Shown here: piece after piece, positions 1 through 5,220 of the stretch
Numbering within the stretch: the first letter of the stretch is position 1
How the letters are laid out: each line of letters starts with the position of its first letter
Source: Salinisphaera sp002433465
GTDB taxonomy: Bacteria; Pseudomonadota; Gammaproteobacteria; Nevskiales; Salinisphaeraceae
Direction: 5' to 3'
NCBI RefSeq assembly: GCF_040361435.1
Contig: NZ_APNL01000036.1
Location: 1 to 6,589, forward strand
Length of the DNA stretch: 6,589 bases
Made by a program: the position numbers and the translations under genes
The notes under the pieces: generated by a model
Databases searched by the model: none
What the model was told of the DNA's origin: nothing
Seen by the model: the letters and a program-made list of their open reading frames with translations, nothing else

Positions 1-468
1 AAACCCCTGCTTTGCAGCTAATAAGTAATACATTGCGGCGCGCTCACGTCGATTGTCGTGAGCTGCTCTACCTTTGCGATAGAGTTCTGCGAGACTGAAT
101 TGCGCAGGAAGAATTCCTTGATCGGTCGCTTTTTGCAACCATTGCATTGCAGCCTCCGAGCTTTCCCCAAGACTAGGGCTTTGACGCAACAAAAGGTACA
201 AATTGTATTGGGCAGCCGCGTGACCTTGCTCAGCTGCCTTTCGCAGCCAGTGATACGCCGCGGCGTCATCTTGCGCCACGCCTTCTCCCAAGGCCAATGC
301 GCCGCCTATGGAATTTTGGGCGTTAGAGTCGCCACGCTCGGCGCGCTGCAGAGTCGACTCAAAACGCTCTCGGATCACTTCGCTTTTAGCAGTAATTTCG
401 ACCGCGAGAGCGTTGCTATGGTCCAGAGTAAGTAAGCTAGCGAATATGGCAATAACAAACCGAACCAT
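1..468 (-). CDS. Secreted Sel1-repeat (SEL1-like, TPR-related) protein, 3' end off-window
   Basis: The frame is open from an ATG at 468 to the left edge (156 codons, no stop), so the C-terminus is missing. Residues 1-22 look like a Sec signal peptide: a short basic start, a hydrophobic core (FVIAIFASLL) and an A-L-A cleavage motif before VEITAK, so the product should be periplasmic. After it come about three Sel1-type helical repeats (roughly residues 46-82, 83-118 and 119-155), with the typical G-x-A-x-A-Q, L-x-x-G-x-G-V-x-x-D and A-x-x-W-L-x-K-A-A-E-Q-G pattern. Sel1 repeats are protein-protein interaction scaffolds; no catalytic motif is seen. I chose ATG 468 because AGAGG lies 6 bases upstream; an in-frame ATG at 486 would add MGKRSG with a weaker site (GGTGG). 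The gene begins 44 bases after the CDF exporter stop, so it may be the last gene of the same transcript. The partner protein cannot be inferred. Confidence 0.88.
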   Translation of the reverse strand, partial: MVRFVIAIFASLLTLDHSNALAVEITAKSEVIRERFESTLQRAERGDSNAQNSIGGALALGEGVAQDDAAAYHWLRKAAEQGHAAAQYNLYLLLRQSPSLGESSEAAMQWLQKATDQGILPAQFSLAELYRKGRAAHDNRRERAAMYYLLAAKQGF

Positions 469-512
469 TCCAGACCTCTTTCCCATGGTTACCACCGTTA
501 AAGCTGCGCAAT

Positions 513-1418
513 CTAGTAGCGTGCTGCAGCGTCCGCGGAATACGAGCTAGCTTCTTGGTGGGTTTCCGGCTGCAATGTGCTGTGTCCGACACCAAAATCT
601 CGCTGCAGCAGTTCTTGCAGCTTGGGGAGGACCTCTTCCCAGAATCCGATCTGGTCGAGCTTTATTTGCGCCGATAACGCATGTCGGCTCGATGAGAGAG
701 ACCAAACGTGCACGTGGTGCGCCTCGACGACACCGTCGACCTCAGCTATAGCCCGCTTTAGCTTATCGATATCAATGTGACTCGGCGTGCCTTCCATTAG
801 TACGCGCAGCACATCTCGCAGAACATTCACGCTTGCGAAACCAATCAACAGACTAATGAAGAGTGATAACAGCGGATCGATCGGCAGCCACCCAGTGAGA
901 TAAATGACCAGCCCGGCAAGAAGGGCCGCGACAGATCCCGCCAAATCACCCATCACATGCAACAGTGCGGCCCGCACGTTCATGTTTTTTTCGCCCCGCA
1001 CCAGAATCCACGCAACGGCAACATTTACGAGTAAGCCGATGAAAGCGACGATCATAACGGTCGTTCCGCCAACTTCCTGTGGATTTGCAAGTCGTTCGAA
1101 AGCGGCAAAAACAATCCACACCACAATACCCAGCATGAACAGAACGTTGACCAACGCGCCTATAACTTCGGCGCGCGCAAATCCATACGTATGCGTTCTC
1201 GATGCGCGACGCTGACTTAGCCATGCCGCAAAAGCGCCGATTCCGAGAGATAAGGAGTCGGTGATCATATGTCCCGCATCGGCAATCAGGGCCAGTGAGT
1301 TGGCCCAAAGGCCACCAGCCACCTCGACGCCAGCGTATGCACTCGTAAATACCAGCGATACGATCAGCAGTTTGGTGCTACCGCTATGGCTATGCCCGCT
1401 ATGGTCATGTTCACTCAT
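513..1418 (-). CDS. czcD: Cation diffusion facilitator, CzcD/ZnT-like Zn2+(Cd2+/Co2+)/H+ antiporter
   Basis: This 301-residue protein is the usual length for CDF exporters, which move divalent cations from the cytoplasm to the periplasm in exchange for protons. Residues 4-11 are His-rich (H4, H6, H9, H11), typical of CzcD. Six membrane helices can be drawn at about 16-36, 40-66, 84-106, 118-140, 150-175 and 178-200. The intramembrane metal site is intact: H50 and D54 in helix 2 (ADAGHMITD) and H154 and D158 in helix 5 (HVMGD); the H-D/H-D set is the zinc-type arrangement. The C-terminal cytoplasmic domain has the conserved HHVHVWSLSSSRHALSA stretch (234-250) and GHSTLQPE (278-285). The frame stays open upstream to 1598, but that extension lies inside the P-II-like gene; ATG 1418 has GGGGAG about 5 bases upstream and gives a standard N-terminus. 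It overlaps the P-II-like gene by 8 bases (ATGAGTGA), implying coupled translation. The family is certain; the exact metal range is inferred. Confidence 0.95.
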   Translation of the reverse strand: MSEHDHSGHSHSGSTKLLIVSLVFTSAYAGVEVAGGLWANSLALIADAGHMITDSLSLGIGAFAAWLSQRRASRTHTYGFARAEVIGALVNVLFMLGIVVWIVFAAFERLANPQEVGGTTVMIVAFIGLLVNVAVAWILVRGEKNMNVRAALLHVMGDLAGSVAALLAGLVIYLTGWLPIDPLLSLFISLLIGFASVNVLRDVLRVLMEGTPSHIDIDKLKRAIAEVDGVVEAHHVHVWSLSSSRHALSAQIKLDQIGFWEEVLPKLQELLQRDFGVGHSTLQPETHQEASSYSADAAARY

Positions 1419-1764
1419 TTGAGCTCCCCGATTCCGGCGATATTTGCACTGCGGCCTCGTTGCGATGACCGTCGCTAATTCGAATGGCGTCCCGTAGGTC
1501 CGATATGAATACCTTCCCGTCGCCTGGATGGCCGTCGCCGGTGCGTCCGCTGGCCACGATTGCGTCAACCACTGTCCTAGCAAGTGATTCCGGCACATCG
1601 ACTTCGAGCTTGGCCATTTTGACCCGCTCTAACCCGCCGTCCTGGACGTGGCCATATTCACGCAGATGCACCACCGCGATTCCGGGTATATCGTCAATAT
1701 CAGCCAGCGCCGAAATCACCTGTTCGAGCATGACTTCACGTACGTAAGCCTTGATTTCCTTCAT
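1411..1764 (-). CDS. P-II family protein of the metal-efflux-associated type (PII-NG)
   Basis: The protein has 117 residues, close to GlnB length (112), and opens MKEIKAYVRE with a ferredoxin-like P-II pattern. The B-loop that binds ATP/ADP is kept (GRTGDGHPGDGKVF, 73-86), as is a C-loop-like IRISDG (94-99). The T-loop is much shorter than in GlnB: about ten residues are missing between EYG (36-38) and the following strand AKLEV, and the uridylylated Tyr51 is absent. It is therefore unlikely to be a GlnD-modified nitrogen regulator. These traits fit the PII-NG group, known to sit beside RND and other heavy-metal efflux genes, which is exactly the context here. ATG 1764 has a strong AAAAGGAG site 7 bases upstream. 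Its stop overlaps the start of the CDF exporter, so the two are probably made together, and control of metal export by nucleotide or metal binding is a reasonable inference. The ligand is unknown. Confidence 0.88.
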   Translation of the reverse strand: MKEIKAYVREVMLEQVISALADIDDIPGIAVVHLREYGHVQDGGLERVKMAKLEVDVPESLARTVVDAIVASGRTGDGHPGDGKVFISDLRDAIRISDGHRNEAAVQISPESGSSNE

Positions 1765-1820
1765 CGTCTGTCTCCTTTTGGTAACTTTAGTTCACAGAGG
1801 TCAGCCGTCGTCGCGAATAG

Positions 1821-1848
1821 TGACCGTAATTGCTCTGTCATTCGGTCA
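1821..1848. promoter_or_regulatory. Inverted repeat upstream of the P-II-like gene
   Basis: TGACCG and CGGTCA form a perfect 6-bp dyad separated by 16 bases, in the 96-base gap between nhaA and the P-II-like gene. It could be an operator for the P-II/CDF pair or a weak mRNA stem. No T-run follows it, so it is not a convincing intrinsic terminator, and I see no good -35/-10 pair in the gap. A dyad this short can occur by chance. Confidence 0.2.
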
Positions 1849-1860
1849 TCACGTTCCAGC

Positions 1861-3213
1861 TCACGCGACGTCTTCGCTCTGCGCTACCCAATTTTCATCA
1901 TTCTTGTGTAAAACCAACCAAAGTAATCCCAGCCCCGCCAATGCGGCGATTAAGGAGCCAGCCAAAATGCCAACGCGTGCGGCCGATACGATCGCCGGAT
2001 CTGTAAACGCAAGGCTGGTCAAGAATAAAGCGATAGTGAAACCAACGCCGGCGAGAAGCCCCAGACCGGTCAGAGCTGACCAAGAGAGACCATCCGGGAG
2101 TTTTGTTCGGGACAAGAGGGCCGCCAGACGTACGGCCGTTACAATGCCAAGAGGCTTGCCAACCACCAGACCGACACCGCTCCCGACTAGAACCCAAAGG
2201 CTGGCATTATCAGCGAGACTAATTTCGCTCAGATCAACCCCTGCATTGGCGAGCGCGAACGCCGGCATGATCAGGAATAACACCCACGGCTCTAGGCGAT
2301 GTTGCAGGATATTCAGCGGCGATAATGCGCCTCGCCTAACGCGTTCCAGTTCTTCTAGGAGCCGACGTTTTGAGGACGAGGCTTCGCGCAATAGGTGTGG
2401 AATGCGTTCAGCGGCCTGTTCATTGTATGAATGCGTATGGCGTGGCGCGGAAAGCGGCGTCAAGAACCCGAGTAAGACGCCCGCAACGGTCGGATGAACG
2501 CCGGATTTCTCCATCGCCAGCCAGATGGCAGCGCCAACCAACCAATAAACTAAAAATGCGTGGACCCCGGCACGGCGCATCGCGTAAACGAGAGCTAGCC
2601 CGAAAGCTACCACGAGCAATGGAATAATGGTGATCTTCGCCGAATAGAACAGGGCTATCACGGCAACCGTGCCGACGTCATCGATAACCGCAAGTGCCAG
2701 TAGGAATGCCCGCCAGCTCGGGGGCACCCGTTTGCCTAGTAGGGTGAGAAGCGCAATAGCAAAGGCGACATCTGTCGCCATTGGTACGGCCCATCCCCCG
2801 GGATCCCCCGCCGGTAGGTTAAGAATCAGAAAAACTGCGACTGGCGCTAGCATGCCGCCTAGCGCTGCTACCACTGGCAGGACCGCTTTGTCTCGGGTGG
2901 ACAGCGCACCGCGAAGAAATTCGTACTTTACCTCGAGACTGACGTGAAAGAAGAACAGCGCCATCAATGCATCATCAATCCATTCGTGGAGCGAAAGTGA
3001 CAGCTCTACATCGCCCAGACGAAGAGAAAGCTCGGTGTTCCAAAAGTCTGCGTAGCCTGGTAATAACGATCCCGCAGAGTTGGCCCATAGCAGCGCGAGC
3101 GCAGTAGCAATAACCAAAACAATGCCGCTGGATGGCCCATACGCCGCGAAGCGGCGTATGGGCCGTAACAGCCGCTCGGCCAAGGGATGCTGATCTGAAG
3201 TTACATCAGACAT
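1861..3213 (-). CDS. nhaA: Na+/H+ antiporter NhaA
   Basis: This 450-residue inner-membrane protein should export Na+ (or Li+) in exchange for protons, mainly at high pH or high sodium. It matches NhaA along its length: the opening GIVLVIATALALLWANS (30-46), ATDVAFAIALLTLLGKRVP (146-164) carrying D148 (D133 in E. coli), the ALAVIDDVG motif (173-181) with the paired aspartates D178/D179 (D163/D164), AFALANAGV (318-326), and VGKPLGI (351-357) with K353 (K300). The catalytic residues are thus present. It is longer than E. coli NhaA (388 residues), partly through an N-terminal leader and a charged segment at about 259-297 before SPLNILQHRLEPW. One oddity is FFHVSLEVKYEF (88-99), where most NhaA proteins have a FFxVGLExKRE pattern. 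ATG 3213 has TTAGGAG about 9 bases upstream. It starts 21 bases after the eptA stop, so cotranscription is likely. Codons 17-27 contain a perfect hairpin (listed separately). Confidence 0.96.
   Translation of the reverse strand: MSDVTSDQHPLAERLLRPIRRFAAYGPSSGIVLVIATALALLWANSAGSLLPGYADFWNTELSLRLGDVELSLSLHEWIDDALMALFFFHVSLEVKYEFLRGALSTRDKAVLPVVAALGGMLAPVAVFLILNLPAGDPGGWAVPMATDVAFAIALLTLLGKRVPPSWRAFLLALAVIDDVGTVAVIALFYSAKITIIPLLVVAFGLALVYAMRRAGVHAFLVYWLVGAAIWLAMEKSGVHPTVAGVLLGFLTPLSAPRHTHSYNEQAAERIPHLLREASSSKRRLLEELERVRRGALSPLNILQHRLEPWVLFLIMPAFALANAGVDLSEISLADNASLWVLVGSGVGLVVGKPLGIVTAVRLAALLSRTKLPDGLSWSALTGLGLLAGVGFTIALFLTSLAFTDPAIVSAARVGILAGSLIAALAGLGLLWLVLHKNDENWVAQSEDVA
3134..3164. repeat. 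Perfect 14-bp inverted repeat with 3-base loop inside nhaA
   Basis: The arm GGCCCATACGCCGC (3134-3147) is followed by GAA and then by its exact reverse complement (3151-3164). On the mRNA this is an uninterrupted 14-bp stem with a UUC loop, about 49 bases downstream of the nhaA start codon, covering codons for RPIRRFAAYGP. It also begins 70 bases after the eptA stop. No U-run follows, so it is not a standard Rho-independent terminator. It may be an mRNA stabiliser, an attenuator, a protein-binding site or a REP-like insertion; the sequence does not decide between these. Confidence 0.9.
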
Positions 3214-3234
3214 GGGTGGCCTCTCCTAACAAAC

Positions 3235-4899
3235 CTACCGACCTGTCAAGGCGATGGCGCGACATGCAGCAAAAATGTCCTGCCCGGGCCGGTAGACCTG
3301 TGTCTGTACCGCGAACAGACCTAGAACCGTGTCGAACAAATTATCCTGGCTATACTCGTCGTCACTCATCTGCCTCATGCACTTGCGCTCGAGTCCCCGC
3401 CCCTTCCTAAAATCAGACGAGGTCCAAACCATCAGCGGCACATGGGTTTGTTCATGCGGCGCTATTAAGTACGGTAGGCCGTGAAGGTAAATGCCGCTCT
3501 CGCCAAGCGACTCGCCATGGTCGGACATATAAATCATCGCGCTCGCATAGCGATCGGAGTTCCTTTTTAGAAACTTCACAACCCTAGAGAGCACGAAGTC
3601 GGTATATAAAATGGCGTTGTCGTAGGCGTTTATCAGCTCTTGGCGGCTACAATCCTGCGGGCGATTGCTACGGCATTCAGGCTGGAATTTGCGAAACTCA
3701 GGCGGGTACCGTTTGTAGTATTCAGGCCCGTGGTTGCCCTGTTGATGAAGCACAATGAAAGTGTCTCTCGAGGGCTCGTTTAGCGATTCATCCAGCCGAT
3801 ACAATAAAATTTCGTCAAAACAGCCATCTTCATTGCAATAATTAGGCACGTCCATCTGAGCTGTGTTTTGTGTTTTTACCCTGGCGCAAACGCCCTTGCA
3901 GCCGGAGTTGTTTTCACGCCATAGCACACGTACCCCGGCGTGTTTCAGGACATCTAATAAATTCTCGCTGTTATCCGACACGAACTCGTCATAACTGCTG
4001 CGGTTTTGGCGCGAGAACATACAGGGCAGAGACACTGCAGTAGCAGTGCCGCAGGAATATACGCTGTCAAACTTGACAATCTCTTCTTGGGCCATGAGCG
4101 GCATGGTCCTCCGCTCATAACCTTCCAAGGTAGCGTTATGAGCACGCACCGTTTCCCCTAGAACGAAAACCACTAGCCTTGGCTTGCCGCCGGGTGAGCT
4201 ATGCTGTCGTTGGTAGGCGTCGCGGCCCAATGGCCGAAGTGCCGCCTCACCGGCACTTAACTCGGCAGCCAGCAACTTTCCAGCCGAGTAAATGGAATAA
4301 CTCGGATTAATCAAATAACGTAAATTTCGATTTTCGCGCCCTACTAGTGAAAATTCTTTGTAATGGCTATAAAGTGCCGCCCCGGCTACTGCTAAAGCTA
4401 GCGCCATCGTCAATATTTGCCGACCCAATTGTCTAGGAAAAGTCGCATAGCGCACGGGAACCCACCACACAACCAACGCCGGCAAAACTCCGGCCCATAA
4501 CACATGCCAAAACAAAACCGGGCTCAATAAACCGTCAACCTCCCTAGGGTCGGTTTGTATGGTGTTGCGCAGCATTCCGTCATCAATCACAACACCGTAG
4601 GTATCCATGAAATAGCTATTAACAGATGCCAGGACGAGTAACACGGAAATAAACGGCTTAAAAAGAAAACGTAAGCCAAATGGTGCGATAGCCAAAGTGA
4701 AAGCGGCGACAAGAAATACGAAGATTGCGGCGAAAAACCCAAAGTTCCCCCGCCAGGAAATATCTGCCGCACTTGCCGCCGCACTCCAAAATGAGTTATT
4801 GGCAGTAGTCACTAGAAACAGCGCCACGGCCAATGCGAGCACGGAGGTCGTCACACGCAGGCGCGAAACCCGATGGTCGAAGGATTTGGCCGCTACCAT
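3235..4899 (-). CDS. eptA: Lipid A phosphoethanolamine transferase, EptA/MCR family
   Basis: The 554-residue inner-membrane enzyme should transfer phosphoethanolamine from phosphatidylethanolamine to lipid A in the periplasm, lowering surface negative charge. Five N-terminal helices lie at about 17-37, 51-75, 79-99, 127-147 and 160-178. The conserved DDGMLRNTIQTD (106-117) is the loop contacting lipid substrates. The sulfatase-fold domain holds the zinc ligands E249 (VLGET), nucleophile T285 (CGTATA), D460 and H461 (SDHGE), plus H390 (GNHG) and H473 (YLHGLPY). Cysteine pairs C283/C293, C334/C338, C355/C360 and C409/C417 fit the periplasmic disulfides of this family; C507 and C546 may add another. 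HQQGNHG replaces the commoner HQMGNHG. The frame can open at TTG 4914, but ATG 4899 is preferred because GGAGGT sits 7 bases before it. Members of the family can give polymyxin resistance; whether this one does cannot be read from sequence. Parts of the gene are more A+T-rich than the neighbours. Confidence 0.95.
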   Translation of the reverse strand: MVAAKSFDHRVSRLRVTTSVLALAVALFLVTTANNSFWSAAASAADISWRGNFGFFAAIFVFLVAAFTLAIAPFGLRFLFKPFISVLLVLASVNSYFMDTYGVVIDDGMLRNTIQTDPREVDGLLSPVLFWHVLWAGVLPALVVWWVPVRYATFPRQLGRQILTMALALAVAGAALYSHYKEFSLVGRENRNLRYLINPSYSIYSAGKLLAAELSAGEAALRPLGRDAYQRQHSSPGGKPRLVVFVLGETVRAHNATLEGYERRTMPLMAQEEIVKFDSVYSCGTATAVSLPCMFSRQNRSSYDEFVSDNSENLLDVLKHAGVRVLWRENNSGCKGVCARVKTQNTAQMDVPNYCNEDGCFDEILLYRLDESLNEPSRDTFIVLHQQGNHGPEYYKRYPPEFRKFQPECRSNRPQDCSRQELINAYDNAILYTDFVLSRVVKFLKRNSDRYASAMIYMSDHGESLGESGIYLHGLPYLIAPHEQTHVPLMVWTSSDFRKGRGLERKCMRQMSDDEYSQDNLFDTVLGLFAVQTQVYRPGQDIFAACRAIALTGR

Positions 4900-5207
4900 C
4901 GCGACCACCTCCAAACGTTTGCGACTTCGTTTTGTGGCTCACCCGCAAACTCTGGGTGCCTGCAGCGTGGAACACCCTGACTAACAAGTGACCTATACCC
5001 AATGGCCCCTATGATATTGGGCTTATATTTAGTTAGCGCATAGATCGCTAAACTATGCCTGTAGCTCCAAACGAGACCACCATTCACTCGGCCGATGTAT
5101 TCGTGAGAATTCTTCGCAGTACTCCGCTGCGAATCAATCGAGGGCGCTTGCCCTGAAATCACCTGGTCGAGCGGGACTTGCGCCATATGGGTGGGTGTTA
5201 CCTCCAT
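4893..5207 (-). CDS. Uncertain small ORF between czcA and eptA (104 codons)
   Basis: An ATG at 5207 is preceded at 8 bases by AGGAGG, which overlaps the czcA stop codon (TGAGGAGG), so a ribosome finishing czcA could restart here. The reading frame runs 104 codons and ends 7 bases into eptA. I do not recognise the protein: it has no signal peptide, membrane segment or family motif, and its second half reads like non-coding sequence (mixed codons, and it runs across several inverted repeats and a likely promoter). It could be the remnant of a former third gene of the czc operon whose 3' part was replaced, a leader peptide, or chance. The start signal is good; the full-length product is doubtful. 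Confidence 0.25.
   Translation of the reverse strand: MEVTPTHMAQVPLDQVISGQAPSIDSQRSTAKNSHEYIGRVNGGLVWSYRHSLAIYALTKYKPNIIGAIGYRSLVSQGVPRCRHPEFAGEPQNEVANVWRWSRW
4904..4977 (-). promoter_or_regulatory. Possible structured 5' leader of eptA with competing stems
   Basis: Just upstream of and across the eptA ribosome binding site several stems can be drawn. GTTTGCG (4944-4950) pairs perfectly with CGCAAAC (4917-4923). CACCC (4954-4958) can pair with GGGTG either at 4973-4977 or at 4940-4944. A third fold pairs GCCAC (4934-4938) with GTGGT (4904-4908) and AAACG (4928-4932) with CGTTT (4913-4917), which would hide the GGAGGT site. The first and third folds overlap, so they could act as a switch. The stems are short and this is read by eye, with no energy calculation. 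Confidence 0.25.
4907..4912 (-). promoter_or_regulatory. Ribosome binding site of eptA
   Basis: GGAGGT lies 7 bases upstream of ATG 4899. It decides the start: the TTG at 4914 would place this site inside the coding sequence. Confidence 0.8.
4998..5021. promoter_or_regulatory. Dyad CCCAAT-N12-ATTGGG upstream of eptA
   Basis: A perfect 6-bp inverted repeat with a 12-base spacer sits immediately downstream of the candidate -10 box at 5022-5027, where an operator overlapping the transcription start would lie. The regulator is unknown. Confidence 0.3.
5022..5058 (-). promoter_or_regulatory. Candidate eptA promoter with 19-bp spacer and overlapping dyads
   Basis: On the minus strand TATAAG (5022-5027) matches five of six -10 positions. 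A poor -35-like TTTAGC (5047-5052) lies 19 bases upstream, longer than the usual 17. Two overlapping inverted repeats cover this spacer: AGTTAGCG with CGCTAAACT (5031-5054, one base bulged) and the perfect GCATAG-N9-CTATGC (5038-5058). A weak -35, a long spacer and a dyad in the spacer recall MerR-type promoters, but the dyad centre is further from the -10 than in the mer promoter. An activated or repressed promoter for eptA-nhaA is plausible; no regulator gene is in the window. Confidence 0.35.
5113..5133. repeat. Hairpin downstream of czcA (7-bp stem, 7-base loop)
   Basis: TTCGCAG and CTGCGAA are perfect inverted arms around 7 bases, about 90 bases after the czcA stop. No U-run follows in the direction of transcription, so it is a weak terminator candidate or a 3'-end stabilising stem. 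It may help separate czcA from eptA expression. Confidence 0.35.
5141..5154. repeat. Short hairpin AGGGC-N4-GCCCT downstream of czcA
   Basis: A 5-bp G+C-rich stem with a 4-base loop lies just before the longer hairpin at 5113-5133 in the direction of transcription. The two stems in tandem could form the 3' end of the czc transcript, though neither has a following T-run. Confidence 0.25.
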
Positions 5208-5220
5208 GATCAGCCCCTCC

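Noticed and set aside
58..435. Plus-strand ORF of 125 codons
   Set aside because: It is antisense to the Sel1-repeat gene, whose minus frame shows clear repeats and a signal peptide.
469..486. ATG 486 as the Sel1 gene start
   Set aside because: Possible, but the ribosome binding site before ATG 468 is better and the signal peptide is complete without the extra six residues.
1419..1598. N-terminal extension of the CDF exporter to 1598 (MCRNHLLGQWLTQ...)
   Set aside because: It lies inside the well-supported P-II-like gene in another frame and has no CDF homology; ATG 1418 with GGGGAG upstream gives a normal His-rich CzcD start.
1751..2497. Long plus-strand ORF of 248 codons
   Set aside because: It is antisense to nhaA and the P-II gap, rich in Arg, Ser, Thr and Pro as expected of a shadow frame, with no recognisable domain.
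3134..3164. Rho-independent terminator between eptA and nhaA
   Set aside because: The stem is strong, but no T-run follows on the minus strand and it lies within the nhaA reading frame.
4900..4914. TTG start of eptA at 4914
   Set aside because: The GGAGGT site would fall inside the coding sequence; ATG 4899 is correctly spaced from it.
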